The position numbers and the translations under genes are program-made. A stretch of DNA of 64,000 bases from Paraflavisolibacter caeni. Lineage in GTDB: Bacteria > Bacteroidota > Bacteroidia > Chitinophagales > Chitinophagaceae. This document shows, one piece after another, positions 10,298-20,552 of this stretch; position 1 is the stretch's first letter; each line of letters starts with the position of its first letter. Location: positions 223,431 through 287,430 of the forward strand of contig NZ_JAOTIF010000004.1 of assembly GCF_025628885.1 (NCBI RefSeq), read 5' to 3'. The notes beneath the pieces are model-generated. The model searched no databases, was not told the origin of the DNA, and saw only the letters and a program-made list of their open reading frames with translations.

Positions 10298-12880
10298 TTA
10301 TGATGGAACACCGTCCTCTTGTGGAGATGAGTCTTCGCTTAGATTCGTTGCTTCATCGTTGGTCGTTTTTTCATTTTCTATTAATTCAGCACTCTCCTCC
10401 TCATCTACATGTATCTGCGTAATGGCGGCAATTTCATCACCTTCATCAATTCTGATAAGTTTAACACCCTGGGTTGCTCTTCCCAATTCACTAATATTGG
10501 CAACATTCATCCTGATCGTCACTCCACTCCTGCACGTAATAATAAGATCTTCTTTTTCTGCAACATCAAGAATACCAACTAGGCTACCTGTTTTAGCAGT
10601 AACAGATATAGTTTTCACACCTTTCCCACCTCTGTTGGTCGTGCGGTACTCATCAACAGCTGTACGTTTTCCATACCCTTTTTCGCTTACAACCAGTACT
10701 GTTCTGTCAGGTGTGGATGGATTAACACAAATCATACCAACAACCTCATCTTCTTCATTATCAACTTCAATACCAGTTACTCCGATCGCTCCTCTACCGG
10801 TTGAACGTACTTTACTCTCTGGGAATCGGATCGCTCTACCACTTTTAACAGCCAACATAATTTCGCAATTTCCATCTGTCAACCGGGCTTCTAATAATTG
10901 ATCCCCTTCAACAATGGTTATTGCATTGACACCCGTCTGACGGGGGCGGCTAAAGTCAGCAAGATCCGTTTTCTTAATGATACCTTTCTTGGTACATAAT
11001 ACAATATGGTGCGAATTCACAAAGTCTGCATCCTGTAAATCTGCAATATCGATGATCGCGCGGATCTTATCATCCGGTGCAATTTGCAGGACGTTTTGAA
11101 TGGCGCGGCCTTTACTGTTCTTCTCCCCTTCTGGAATCTCATAAACGTTCAGCCAGTAACACCTTCCCTTCTCTGTGAAAAACAAAAGCGTGTGGTGTGT
11201 TGAGGCAACAAACAGGTGCTCGATAAAGTCTTCCTCCCTGGTCCTGCCCCCCATCGCTCCTCTTCCTCCACGTTTCTGAGCCCTGAATTCTGTGGCCGAA
11301 GTGCGTTTAATGTATCCTAAATGAGAAATAGTAATGACAACATCTTCTTCCTTGATTAAATCCTTGATACTTACTTCATTATCCAGGTATGTGATCTCCG
11401 ATTTACGGGCATCACCAAAACGCTCTTTGATTTCCAGCAATTCGTTTTTGATTAGATCAAAACGCATGCTTTCATTAGCCAGTAACTCTCTTAAATGGGA
11501 AATCAATTTCATCAATTCATCATATTCCTGTTTGATTTTTTCCCTTTCCATGCCGGTCAAACGTTGCAGACGCAATTCAAGGATCGCTTTTGCTTGTATT
11601 TCGTCAAGCCCCCAACCCGCACTTACTAACGCTTCTTTGGCAATTTCCGGCGTTGATGAAGCTCGAATTAAAGCAATCACTTCATCCAGGTGATCCAGCG
11701 CAATTAAATAACCTTGAAGGATATGAGCTTTCTTCTCAGCTTCTTTCAATTCAAATTGCGTCCGGCGCACAACAACTTCATGGCGGAAGTCAACAAATTC
11801 CCCGATAAGATCTTTCAGATTTAATATGCGGGGACGGCCTTTTACCAGTGCTACATTATTAATGCCATAGCTGGTTTGAAGTTCCGTGAATTTGTATAAT
11901 TGGTTCACAACAACGTTGGCAACCGCATCGCGCTTCAGATCAACGACAATCCGGGTACCTTCCTTTTTATTGGATTCATTGTTGACGTGAGCGATGGTAT
12001 CAATGGTACCATCCTTAACCAGTTGACCAATACGATCGCAAAGCGCATCCCTGTTCACCTGGTAAGGTACTTCCGTAATAATGATTTGCTCTCGCCCGCT
12101 AGGTTTCGTATCGATATGAAGCTTGCCTCTCAATACAACACGGCCACGGCCAAAATTAAAGCCAGCCTTTACCCCTTCCATACCATAGATGATACCACCT
12201 GTAGGAAAATCAGGAGCCTTTACGTAATGCATCAGTTCATCAATGGTAATTTCTCTGTTATCAATAAAGGCAATACAGCCATCGATAACTTCACCAAGAT
12301 TGTGTGGCATCATGTTCGTAGCCATACCTACGGCAATACCACTCGATCCATTAACCAGGAGGTTGGGAATTCGACTGGGTAGTACTGTGGGCTCTTCAAG
12401 GGAATCGTCAAAATTTAACTGAAAATCAACGGTTTCCTTGTCAATGTCCAGGAGCATGCTCTCAGAAATACGATGAAGACGGGCTTCCGTGTAACGCATA
12501 GCCGCAGGGCCATCGCCATCCTGGCTACCAAAGTTACCTTGACCATCCACCATCATGTAGCGCATACTCCACCCTTGGGCCATACGCACCATGGCATCAT
12601 ATACTGAAGAATCCCCATGGGGGTGATATTTACCCAAAACTTCACCAACTACACGGGCAGATTTCTTGTAAGGCCGGTTATAACTCATGCCCAGCTCATT
12701 CATCGCATACAAAATACGGCGGTGAACTGGCTTAAATCCATCTCTAACATCAGGAAGTGCGCGTCCAACAATCACCGACATAGAATAATCTATATAGGCG
12801 GTTTTCATTTGCTCCTCAATGTTAACAGGAATTATACGGTTTAAATCATTTGTCTCTTGCGGTTGCAGATTATCTTCCAT
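10298..12880 (-). CDS. gyrA: DNA gyrase subunit A
   Basis: This is the catalytic breakage-rejoining subunit of gyrase (A2B2), which introduces negative supercoils. The catalytic tyrosine is Y130 in [10 protein letters not shown]. The quinolone pocket reads GDSSVYD, with Ser91 and Asp95 in the positions of E. coli Ser83 and Asp87, that is, the sensitive wild-type residues. The C-terminal beta-pinwheel follows with the GyrA box [10 protein letters not shown] at about residues 530-540. The protein has 860 residues and an acidic tail. The 372 bases upstream hold only the divergent promoter region. Confidence 0.98.
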   Translation of the reverse strand: MEDNLQPQETNDLNRIIPVNIEEQMKTAYIDYSMSVIVGRALPDVRDGFKPVHRRILYAMNELGMSYNRPYKKSARVVGEVLGKYHPHGDSSVYDAMVRMAQGWSMRYMMVDGQGNFGSQDGDGPAAMRYTEARLHRISESMLLDIDKETVDFQLNFDDSLEEPTVLPSRIPNLLVNGSSGIAVGMATNMMPHNLGEVIDGCIAFIDNREITIDELMHYVKAPDFPTGGIIYGMEGVKAGFNFGRGRVVLRGKLHIDTKPSGREQIIITEVPYQVNRDALCDRIGQLVKDGTIDTIAHVNNESNKKEGTRIVVDLKRDAVANVVVNQLYKFTELQTSYGINNVALVKGRPRILNLKDLIGEFVDFRHEVVVRRTQFELKEAEKKAHILQGYLIALDHLDEVIALIRASSTPEIAKEALVSAGWGLDEIQAKAILELRLQRLTGMEREKIKQEYDELMKLISHLRELLANESMRFDLIKNELLEIKERFGDARKSEITYLDNEVSIKDLIKEEDVVITISHLGYIKRTSATEFRAQKRGGRGAMGGRTREEDFIEHLFVASTHHTLLFFTEKGRCYWLNVYEIPEGEKNSKGRAIQNVLQIAPDDKIRAIIDIADLQDADFVNSHHIVLCTKKGIIKKTDLADFSRPRQTGVNAITIVEGDQLLEARLTDGNCEIMLAVKSGRAIRFPESKVRSTGRGAIGVTGIEVDNEEDEVVGMICVNPSTPDRTVLVVSEKGYGKRTAVDEYRTTNRGGKGVKTISVTAKTGSLVGILDVAEKEDLIITCRSGVTIRMNVANISELGRATQGVKLIRIDEGDEIAAITQIHVDEEESAELIENEKTTNDEATNLSEDSSPQEDGVPS

Positions 12881-13252
12881 TCGTTTCAGCTTAATTTATA
12901 GCTTTTTTGAAGCGAGCAAATTTACCTCTTCTATAGCTAAAAACCTTAAAAAATATAGATGTTTTAATATGAATAAACAATTGATTTATATAATACGTTG
13001 TTAATGTTTATTTCTAAATTGGAAAGCAACAGTATAAGAGTTAAAATATATAAAATATGTTTTATTTGAGATATGAAGCCTTAATCTCATTTTTCTGATA
13101 ATTTAAAAATTAGGGACGATTAGGATAGCCTTCTCAAATTAGTTGATTCCATTGCTTACCCAGTAACTCTTCTATATTGATATTCCTTAAAATCATCTCA
13201 GAAATGGGCACAGTATTTTCTGCACATTTTTAAGGATGTAAAATGTGGAGTT
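12881..13252. promoter_or_regulatory. Divergent intergenic region between gyrA and a membrane protein gene
   Basis: This AT-rich region has no convincing reading frame. It must contain the gyrA promoter and possibly one for the rightward gene at 13253. I could not fix a specific promoter element. Confidence 0.4.
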
Positions 13253-13876
13253 ATGAAAAGGTATTTTTTGAGGAGAAACAAAGAGGATAAGGGATGGTTT
13301 TTTGCCCCAATGTCACAAACGTGCTGGTTTTTGGTTGTGACTGCAGTTTTAATGTTCGATTTTTTTATTATAAAAGCTATTGTGCAAGGATTTGAATCTT
13401 ATCCAAGCGATTTTATAGCCATTAAAAATGCATTGCAAAACGATCCCCCTGACGGAAATGATGACAAAAATTATCAGAATGCATTGGTCAAAGAAATAAT
13501 AGCAGCATCAGACACAGGAATTAAATCACATAATACCAGCACAAGTGAAACAAAAATATTAAGCCTGGAAGTACTAAAAAAGTTGCTGCAGGTTAAGAAT
13601 AATAAATATCATATAAATTCAACTGGCGGCATTGATGATTTGGATATAACTGTTTATAATCCTTCAGATCACTTTATTGAATCGTTAACCGTTCAGATTG
13701 ACTACTTCCAGGAAGATGGAAAACTGGTTCAAACAAAAGCTTATACAACTGCTTTTGTGAAACCCAAAAGCTACAAGACCATTCATATCCCGTCAAATAC
13801 AAAAGGATCTAAAATAATCTATCGCATTACAAACATCAAGTCTTCTGAATGCGCCCCCCATGAATTCATGGCTTGA
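13253..13876 (+). CDS. Hypothetical single-pass membrane protein
   Basis: The 207-residue protein has a basic N-terminus (MKRYFLRRNK), one transmembrane helix at about residues 24-44 (CWFLVVTAVLMFDFFIIKA), and a soluble region whose C-terminal half (LDITVYNPSDHFIESLTVQIDY) looks like a beta-sandwich of the kind used for extracytoplasmic adhesion or sensing. I do not recognise a named family. It sits 47 bases upstream of the saccharopine dehydrogenase-like gene. Confidence 0.6.
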   Translation: MKRYFLRRNKEDKGWFFAPMSQTCWFLVVTAVLMFDFFIIKAIVQGFESYPSDFIAIKNALQNDPPDGNDDKNYQNALVKEIIAASDTGIKSHNTSTSETKILSLEVLKKLLQVKNNKYHINSTGGIDDLDITVYNPSDHFIESLTVQIDYFQEDGKLVQTKAYTTAFVKPKSYKTIHIPSNTKGSKIIYRITNIKSSECAPHEFMA

Positions 13877-13923
13877 CATTGACCCGTCACATTTCAAACT
13901 ACTTTAACTTCACCTAAAAAAGG

Positions 13924-15432
13924 ATGAAGCAAATATTGTTGTTTGGTGCAGGAAAGTCTTCGTCAGCATTGATTGATTATATATTGAAAAATGCAGAGGA
14001 AGAATTATGGAAATTGACCGTTATTGATGCAGATTTCCAGTTGGCCAAAAACAAGATTGGGGACTCGCCGTTCGGAATGGCTGCTACTTTTGATGTAAAT
14101 GATAGCCACCAAAGAAGTTCCCTCATCCGGACAGCAGACTTGGTAATTTCTCTCTTACCTCCTCACCTGCATATTCAAATAGCTAAAGATTGCCTTCAAC
14201 TCAGGAAGAATTTACTTACCGCTTCCTATATAAATAATGAATTAAGAAGTCTTAGTCAGGAAATCAAAGCAGCAGGAATCTTGTTTCTGTGCGAAATGGG
14301 ATTGGATCCTGGTATCGACCACATGAGTGCTAAAAAAATCATTGATACCATTAGATCAAATGATGGAATGATCACTTCGTTTATGTCTCACTGTGGAGGA
14401 TTGGTGGCGCCTGAGAGCGACGATAATCCATGGCATTACAAAATTAGTTGGAACCCTAAAAATGTTGTCAACGCAGGGAAGGATGGTGCCATATTTAAAC
14501 AGGATGGTAAAATTGTAAAGCTCAATTATCATGAAGTATTCGGTGAAAAGCGGTATTTGGCCTTGGGAGAAGAGCTTTTTTGCTGGTATCCCAACCGGGA
14601 TTCATTAAACTATGCACAGGTTTATGGCTTGGAGAACTGCCATACTTTTATCCGGACAACGCTCCGCCACCCTGATTTTATATATGGATGGCAAAACTTG
14701 ATCGATCTGAAACTGACAGATGAAACTGTCTATCTCGAAACAGGCCATAAAACCGTCCATCAGGTATTTCAAGAGCATCTAGATAAAAATAATTTCAAAA
14801 ACTGGCTGGAGCAAAAGCTCCACGATCAGTTTGACATTACAAAGTCTCTACTCTCAAACCTGGTCAATTTAACCCAAATGGAACAGCAATCATCTAAGCA
14901 AGGAATTGAGCCGGCAGAGAATTTTATGATGGTAACCGAAAAAGGTAGCCTGCAAAATGTTGATTTAGAAGATCTGAAAAACGATGCCGCTGCAACAATC
15001 GCATTTAAATTGCACGAATCCAAATTGACGCTGAGCCAATTGTTTTACTTAGGTATGGACGATAACAAAACCATGGTAAATAAAGGCCATTGCAGTGCAG
15101 CTAACTTTTTGCAATTTCTTCTTGAAAATAAATTGGCGTTAAAAGATCAGGACAAAGATCGGGTGGTGATGCTGCACGAAATAGAATATTTGATAGCAGA
15201 TACACCTTTTAAAATAAGAAGTTCTTTAAGCATTAATGGTCAAAATAAAGATCATACAGCCATGGCTAAAACCGTCGGCTTACCCTTAGGAATAGCCGCA
15301 AAACTGATTTTGAAAGGTGAAATAAATTTAAAAGGACTACAGATACCGGTAAAAAAGGAGATTTATGAACCTGTGTTAAAAGAGCTGAAAGACCTCGGAA
15401 TAGAGTTCACAGAAGAAACAATCCCGCTTTAA
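13924..15432 (+). CDS. Saccharopine dehydrogenase-like oxidoreductase
   Basis: The 502-residue enzyme opens with the nucleotide-binding sequence MKQILLFGAGKSSSALIDYI. It carries the saccharopine dehydrogenase family segments ISLLPPHLHIQIAKDC, ASYINNELRSL, FLCEMGLDPGIDHM and, in the C-terminal domain, MAKTVGLPLGIAAKLIL. Relatives act in lysine catabolism (saccharopine to aminoadipate semialdehyde and glutamate) or, as carboxynorspermidine synthase relatives, in polyamine synthesis. The strong match to the lysine-type C-terminal domain favours the former. No other lysine pathway gene is nearby. Confidence 0.85.
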   Translation: MKQILLFGAGKSSSALIDYILKNAEEELWKLTVIDADFQLAKNKIGDSPFGMAATFDVNDSHQRSSLIRTADLVISLLPPHLHIQIAKDCLQLRKNLLTASYINNELRSLSQEIKAAGILFLCEMGLDPGIDHMSAKKIIDTIRSNDGMITSFMSHCGGLVAPESDDNPWHYKISWNPKNVVNAGKDGAIFKQDGKIVKLNYHEVFGEKRYLALGEELFCWYPNRDSLNYAQVYGLENCHTFIRTTLRHPDFIYGWQNLIDLKLTDETVYLETGHKTVHQVFQEHLDKNNFKNWLEQKLHDQFDITKSLLSNLVNLTQMEQQSSKQGIEPAENFMMVTEKGSLQNVDLEDLKNDAAATIAFKLHESKLTLSQLFYLGMDDNKTMVNKGHCSAANFLQFLLENKLALKDQDKDRVVMLHEIEYLIADTPFKIRSSLSINGQNKDHTAMAKTVGLPLGIAAKLILKGEINLKGLQIPVKKEIYEPVLKELKDLGIEFTEETIPL

Positions 15433-15477
15433 TATTTGTAAAGGCAATGCTATCTATTATTAGAATTAAATATAGGT

Positions 15478-15975
15478 ATGGAGTTTATATTAAGACGTTG
15501 GAATATGAAAGACCTGGACAGTTTGGTTCAATATGCAAACAATCAAAATATTGCTAGGTTTATGACAGATTTGTTCCCGCACCCTTATACCCAGGAAAAA
15601 GGTAGGGAATTCATCCAATACGCTTCAAAGGGAAATCCGCCTAATATCCTGGCAATTGAAATCGATGGAAAGGCTGTTGGGGGAATAGGCATTCATCCTC
15701 AGAGCGACATACAACGCAAGAATGCCGAATTAGGCTACTGGCTCGCCGAGCCTTACTGGGGAAAAGGAATTATTACAAAGGCAATTATTCAAATGATAGA
15801 TTATGGATTTAAAAACTGGGATATTAACCGGATTTTTGCTAGGCCTTTCGGTCATAATATAGCATCCCAAAAAGCACTTGAAAAAGCCGGATTCTTATTG
15901 GAAGCTCGTTTTGAAAAAACCTTATTCAAAAATGGTGAATATATAGATGAACTGATTTATGCAATAAGGAAATAA
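15478..15975 (+). CDS. GNAT family N-acetyltransferase (RimJ/RimL type)
   Basis: The 165-residue protein matches ribosomal-protein-alanine acetyltransferase relatives: FILRRWNMKDLDSLV at the N-terminus, the ELGYWLAEPYWGKGIITKAI motif A that binds acetyl-CoA (residues about 82-101), INRIFARPFGHNIASQKALEKAGF, and a final FKNGEYIDELIYAI. It acetylates a primary amine; the substrate is unknown. Confidence 0.9.
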   Translation: MEFILRRWNMKDLDSLVQYANNQNIARFMTDLFPHPYTQEKGREFIQYASKGNPPNILAIEIDGKAVGGIGIHPQSDIQRKNAELGYWLAEPYWGKGIITKAIIQMIDYGFKNWDINRIFARPFGHNIASQKALEKAGFLLEARFEKTLFKNGEYIDELIYAIRK

Positions 15976-16020
15976 TACTGAAGCCTTAGTAATACAAGAG
16001 TTATAGATTTAATCTATTGA

Positions 16021-16527
<507 letters not shown>

Positions 16528-16553
16528 GCTGGCAAAAGTAAAAGTTGAAACAG

Positions 16554-16582
16554 AAGGGCAGTGAATTCCACTGCCTTTTGTT
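16554..16582 (+). terminator. Terminator after the katG relic
   Basis: The stem GGCAGTG / CACTGCC with a 5-nt loop is followed by TTTTGTTTT. Confidence 0.8.
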
Positions 16583-16674
16583 TTATATTATTAAGGAACA
16601 AAGGAGGATGCTAAGAAGTATTGCTAAGGCATGCTGAGGGAGTGGCGACCGCCCGAATGCGTGCAATATTGATG

Positions 16675-17220
16675 TTATCCTTCATGGCTTTTTATTTCTT
16701 TTTGGTAACCGTATACCAGTTTTTGTAACAGCTCTCTGGCTACTTTGATTTCTCTTGTTTTACCTACCCGAAACACATCGGTGAGAGCCAACAGGTCGTA
16801 TAAAATGGCATCTACCTTAACAGCCTTAGTAACCGTGGGATATAATGGTTCAATGGCTTGTCCCCGCTCGATCCCTTCAGCATCAGGCCACACATACTTA
16901 TCCTCAGCTTTGAAAAATCCAGACAACACTGGTGCCGAATGAGAGGTAGGAACGCCCTTTACCACAGGACCTGGCTGGGCGGGATAAACATAGCGAAGCC
17001 CAAAAATCAGGAAGTCCACAAAGGCGTTTACCATTACTTTTTTCCGTGAGGGATCCAAGAGGCCTACTATCATAGACCGGTTAAGGGATTCAGTGACTTC
17101 CGAAGCACTCATGAAAAGCTCCATAGCCAGTTCCTTAGAGTACCAAGGCTGAGAACCTTTGGCCATGATTTTGAGCAGGATCAATACATCTTGCGGGCGC
17201 ATACCCCGGTGTGCTTTCAT
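16675..17220 (-). CDS. Winged-helix-like hypothetical protein
   Basis: The 181-residue protein begins MRPQDVLILLKIMAKG (from residue 7) and continues with helices resembling a winged helix-turn-helix: KELAMELFMSASEVTESLNRS. A conserved middle section reads YPAQPGPVVKGVPTSHSAP, then VWPDAEGIERGQAIEPLYPT. I recall this as a widespread uncharacterised bacterial family; no enzyme motif is visible. An imperfect 24-bp palindrome lies 30 bases upstream and could be its operator. Confidence 0.65.
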   Translation of the reverse strand: MKAHRGMRPQDVLILLKIMAKGSQPWYSKELAMELFMSASEVTESLNRSMIVGLLDPSRKKVMVNAFVDFLIFGLRYVYPAQPGPVVKGVPTSHSAPVLSGFFKAEDKYVWPDAEGIERGQAIEPLYPTVTKAVKVDAILYDLLALTDVFRVGKTREIKVARELLQKLVYGYQKEIKSHEG

Positions 17221-17253
17221 TTGTCTTTTTATGCAATATACTCCTTAATTCTC

Positions 17254-17277
17254 GATTCGCGATTCGCGAATTGCGAA
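17254..17277. promoter_or_regulatory. 24-bp imperfect palindrome upstream of the winged-helix gene
   Basis: The outer arms ATTCGC / GCGAAT and the core TTCGCGAA make a near-perfect dyad, with mismatches only just outside the centre. It lies about 35-60 bases upstream of the leftward gene ending at 17220. It could be an autoregulatory operator, though no binding data exist. Confidence 0.4.
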
Positions 17278-17300
17278 TATTTAATGCTTTTCATTATCAA

Positions 17301-17420
17301 GTTGCGCGTTGCGGACCGGACGGGACTGCATACTTTTTGCGTAATGCAGTCTGGTAAGGTATTGAAGAAAACTGTGAATTAGAGGGCACCTAATAGGGCA
17401 CTTCTATTTTGAGTTGATTT
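17301..17420. repeat. Dispersed repeat R1, copy A
   Basis: This is one of three related copies in the window (others near 41743-41855 and 50770-50890). It shares GCGGACCGGACGGGAC, a diverged middle of about 55 bases, and a 12-bp-period direct repeat of GGGCACC (17384-17401). Each copy lies next to truncated genes. Confidence 0.75.
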
Positions 17421-17434
17421 AGATTGATTTGGGT

Positions 17435-17665
17435 TCAGACAATGGCGCAAAAGGACATCACCTTTATGAACTTGGTAGCCCCAATAGAGCCATTAGTTGA
17501 ACTTTTCCTTACCAGCATGGCATAGGTCATGGTACCGCCAAATTTCACTTGGCCAGCCCCTCTTGCTACATCCACATTGATGGATTGGCCATCTTTGTTT
17601 TCCCACTGGGCGTTTTGTTTGCTCTTGTTGGCATCTTCAAAAGTATCTGAATTATCAGATACCAT
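17435..17665 (-). pseudogene. RHS protein fragment
   Basis: The 76-residue frame is collinear with part of the large RHS protein at 44141-48820 (its region around 45620-45800): TFEDANKSKQNAQWEN, GGTMTYAMLVRKSS and NGSIGATKFIKVM match nearly residue for residue, and the DNA is also clearly related. Both ends are cut. It borders repeat R1 copy A. It is a relic of an RHS gene or cassette, not a functional gene. Confidence 0.88.
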
Positions 17666-17955
17666 ACTTGTTTATTATTCAGATTTTTTTGGTGCAAAGA
17701 ATTTTGTATAGGGTGCCAGTGTTATAAAAAACGAATTCCCCTGTGTGCGGTTCCTTGCTCCAAGTTCGTCCCGTTGCTAATAATATGATCAGAGAATTAA
17801 GCGTTGTAAACTTTAATATATACATCGACTATCCAGATATAGAAATCACCGGCATAGGTCAATTACTATATATACATAATGGAAATATTTTAATCTTTAA
17901 CGAACCATTAATTATCAAAGAACTTTAAACAAGAAATTTTAGTAGATTTGTATTC
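17666..17955. other. Intergenic region
   Basis: No supported gene is seen; a short open frame at 17743-17928 looks random. The last ~70 bases align with the region upstream of the second small cysteine protein gene (20750-20818), so that part was duplicated along with the gene. Confidence 0.5.
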
Positions 17956-18114
17956 ATGACAGGTACAGTTAACAATATTGAGCAAAAAACTTCTATTAAG
18001 TACATAGTACTTGATACAAGGAATTGTTATACCTGTTCTTTTACTGAATTTTTTCCCTTCTGCCAGGATCTTTACTATTTTTCTAGCTTCAAAGACTTCA
18101 ATACGCTATCCTAA
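17956..18114 (+). CDS. Small cysteine protein, family copy 1 (52 aa)
   Basis: This frame is shorter than usual gene-calling limits but matches two others in the window residue for residue in spacing: Met1, then C24, C27 and C36. The core reads YIVLDTRNCYTC, SFTEFFPFC and LYYFSSFKDF. The identical start position in all three copies supports this ATG. TAGATTTG, matching the Bacteroidota -7 element TAnnTTTG, lies directly upstream, so the transcript may be nearly leaderless. I do not recognise the family. The CxxC-x8-C pattern might bind zinc or form a disulfide. The ~170 aa paralog gene at 18439 follows. Confidence 0.72.
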   Translation: MTGTVNNIEQKTSIKYIVLDTRNCYTCSFTEFFPFCQDLYYFSSFKDFNTLS

Positions 18115-18438
18115 GCCTAATAATTACATTACTTGGGTAATCCTGCTTTTTATTATTCCTATTCTAAATCTGTAATGGAATGAGCCTTGCTTTGTTCCAA
18201 AATAAGAGTCTGAATTTAGACAGTATTTTCATAGATTAAATACTTATAGCTATTAGTTTTATTATGACAATATAAGTATTGTTGGATGTTAGTACCAGGT
18301 TAATGATTTTTGTTAATTCACTATTGCTGTATCTATTCATTGTACTTGGCTTAGGATAATAAAAGTATGCTTATCGCATTTAGATAAATGTATTTTATTA
18401 GCTAAGTAGCCTATTAGGTTTATTGATGCTTATTAGCA
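18115..18438. other. Intergenic region
   Basis: AT-rich sequence with no supported gene. Confidence 0.4.
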
Positions 18439-18972
18439 TTGCAATTCCATTTGCATTTTCTATTATTTAATTATATAAATAGCAAGTATATGTATAATAA
18501 AAACGTTGAGTCAAACTATTTTATTAACAAGATAGGGGGAGAAAATAATTTATCACTTTCCAGGCGGGATGTTATGAAGAAACTTGCACTTGCGTTGGAT
18601 GAGGAGCAAAGAAAGCTTTTGATTGTGCAAAAGAATTCTGAAGATAAATATGATTGGCTTATCATAAGTATTGATAATATACAAACTCACTTTATAAAGA
18701 AAACCTACAGAAATATCAATACAAATGATTTAAAAAGAGGCATGCTTGAAGAACACTTAGAAAAAGTTATGTTATACTTTGAGTTTGTAAATTGTAAACA
18801 ACCAGTTGAAGTAGTTTTTTATGACCACATTGATCATAACATATTTGAATTACCAGAATTAGTCCAAATAGCTAGAGACTGGCAAATTGTTGTTACTAAA
18901 ATACTCATGCATCAACCAAAATATAGAAGCGTCTATTTAAACTATAAAAGTCAATATTGGCAAGGGTTTTAA
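18439..18972 (+). CDS. Uncharacterised ~170 aa paralog, copy 1
   Basis: This protein is one of three paralogs (with 21276-21803 and 23873-24379). Shared features are a buried ALDEEQRKLLIVQK-type strand-turn, YDWLIISIDNIQ, FIKKTYRNI, a C-terminal LEKVMLYFEFV strand, EVVFYDH and ARDWQIVVTKIL. The pattern suggests a compact alpha/beta fold resembling membrane-anchored PH-like domains, but this is only a guess. Unlike copies 2 and 3 it lacks a clear N-terminal membrane helix; the ATG at 18490 is an alternative start. IS110-family DNA is inserted just downstream. Confidence 0.65.
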   Translation: MQFHLHFLLFNYINSKYMYNKNVESNYFINKIGGENNLSLSRRDVMKKLALALDEEQRKLLIVQKNSEDKYDWLIISIDNIQTHFIKKTYRNINTNDLKRGMLEEHLEKVMLYFEFVNCKQPVEVVFYDHIDHNIFELPELVQIARDWQIVVTKILMHQPKYRSVYLNYKSQYWQGF

Positions 18973-19226
18973 AGCTACTTATTTTATTATTTTAAAACGA
19001 ATACTTCTATACAAGAATCAAATGAGGGTGTCTCAAAAGTAAGAGACACCCTCTTTTTATTCGGTAGGGGGGATGGAATTGATTTCCATTTACGCGATGC
19101 TTAGCGCCTTCATTTTACTTTTGAGATTCTGTGTTAAGATCCAAGTTAATTTGATTTATTTAATTTTGTTTTTTAGGCGGCTGAAAGCCAGCCTGTTTAG
19201 GGAGCAGCTTTGGCTGCTCTCTAATT

Positions 19227-20267
19227 TTATGCGATCATCTCCTGTAAGAGGTTTGCTTTTTTATAATATTCTTTATCGTATACAGCCTTGTTTTTATACA
19301 GTATATAGATCATTTCCAGTAACCTTCTCTGTATGGCTACCACGGCCTTCATTTTTATACCATGCTTAGACACTAATCTAATAAATATGGCTTTAAAACC
19401 TTCATCATGCCGTATAGCCGTGAGCGCGGGCAGATGCATGGCTTTTCGCAAATAAGTATTTCCCTTTTTGGAGATCCGGGGTTTGCCTTTGATGGAAGTA
19501 CCCGATTGTTTCTCCTTGACATCCAGGCCGGCATAACTGCTTAGTTGTCGTTTATTACGGATCAGTTCAAAGCCATTGGTTTCGGCTAAGACCGTGGCTG
19601 CTGTTAACAATCCTACCCCAGGTAAGGAGCAGATGATTTCAGCGGTCTGCTTTATTTGCTCATCCTGTTTAACCAGTTTGCTGATCTCCTCAAGGATTTC
19701 TTTTTCCTGCTTGTCCAGTAATGCGATCCTCTTTTTGATCCTGGCTACAGAGGAAGCATTGGGCTCTGCTTCAGCCCCTTCGGCATGCAGTTGGTTTTTC
19801 ACCATGGTCCTTTCCTGAACCAGTTGATCCCGCTCACGGGTTAATTGACGCAGTTTTTTGAAGATGGCTTTAGGGCGCTGCCAACTCTCCAGTTTTCTCT
19901 CTAATCCAAAGTGAGTAATGGTTTCTGCCATTGTTTTGTCCGTAACCGTCTTTACTTCTAGGGTTTTGAAATAATTACTGATTTTATTGGGCAACACAAT
20001 ACTGATGGCATAACCTGCCGCCTCCAGAAAATAGGCAAGCGGTTCATGATAGACCCCTGTAGCTTCCATGACAAAACGAAGGCTCACCTCTGGATTGGTA
20101 AGCTTATGAACCCATCGGGTCAACTCCCCGAACCCTTTGCTTGTATTGCGGAATGCCTTGTAAGCATGCATTTCAACGGTAAAGTCCTCAGACAGACGAC
20201 CGAAACAAACTACTAACTCTTTTTGCGCTACATCTATGCCAACTACCTGTTTTACAATTTTGTCCAT
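19227..20267 (-). CDS. IS110-family transposase (DEDD recombinase)
   Basis: This 346-residue protein has an N-terminal RuvC-like DEDD domain (VGIDVAQKELVVCFG with the first Asp, MEATGVYHEPLAYFL with the Glu, and VKTVTDKTMAETITHF with the later Asp pair). A coiled-coil follows (about residues 140-210), then a C-terminal Tnp2 domain (CSLPGVGLLTAATVLAE, LSSYAGLDVKEKQSGTS, RISKKGNTYLRKAM) that carries the catalytic serine region. Relatives recombine DNA using an element-encoded bridge RNA. The length is typical and the frame is intact, so it may still be active. Confidence 0.95.
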   Translation of the reverse strand: MDKIVKQVVGIDVAQKELVVCFGRLSEDFTVEMHAYKAFRNTSKGFGELTRWVHKLTNPEVSLRFVMEATGVYHEPLAYFLEAAGYAISIVLPNKISNYFKTLEVKTVTDKTMAETITHFGLERKLESWQRPKAIFKKLRQLTRERDQLVQERTMVKNQLHAEGAEAEPNASSVARIKKRIALLDKQEKEILEEISKLVKQDEQIKQTAEIICSLPGVGLLTAATVLAETNGFELIRNKRQLSSYAGLDVKEKQSGTSIKGKPRISKKGNTYLRKAMHLPALTAIRHDEGFKAIFIRLVSKHGIKMKAVVAIQRRLLEMIYILYKNKAVYDKEYYKKANLLQEMIA

Positions 20268-20386
20268 ACCATTTGATTTAAATAAGTAAAAGCGAACCCT
20301 CTCCCTTCGTTTTGTCTCCTGGTGGGATATTCAGGATATAACGCCCTGCGCTATTCCTTACATTCTGTTCAAACTCTTGGAGAGAT

Positions 20387-20460
20387 AAAAGCAGTGAGGC
20401 TATAGCTCAAAAACTACATACTTTAAAGCTGTATAGACACCCTTCGCTCTCACTGCTTTT
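20387..20460 (-). ncRNA. Candidate bridge RNA region of the IS110 element
   Basis: In the non-coding segment upstream of the transposase, AAAAGCAGTGAG (20387-20398) pairs perfectly with CTCACTGCTTTT (20449-20460). A second stem lies inside it (CTATAGCT with AGCTGTATAG, one bulge). IS110-group elements encode a structured bridge RNA in exactly this segment. Assigning the role here is inference, since the target- and donor-binding loops were not identified. Confidence 0.5.
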
Positions 20461-20552
20461 CACCTTTAAAATCAAATCTATTGGTATCTTAATATTCCTT
20501 CAAAAAGAAAAGGGTATCCCCCGTTTTACAAACATAGGAGACACCCTCATTT

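Larger units (their letters stand above)
19020..20552 (-). mobile_element. IS110-family insertion sequence
   Basis: The element is bounded by perfect 15-bp inverted repeats AAATGAGGGTGTCTC (19020-19034) and its complement (20538-20552), enclosing one transposase gene. At the left end the repeat is followed by its own inverted copy, giving an 11-bp hairpin (19024-19053). About 270 non-coding bases precede the transposase start and about 205 follow its stop. No target-site duplication is evident. It separates the two copies of the small-protein and paralog modules. Confidence 0.85.

Noticed and set aside
17743..17928. 61-codon frame
   Set aside because: No homology in the window and no start context; it lies in a decayed intergenic region.
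19073..19369. 98-codon rightward frame at the IS110 left end
   Set aside because: It overlaps the transposase 3' end and the element terminus and has no independent support.
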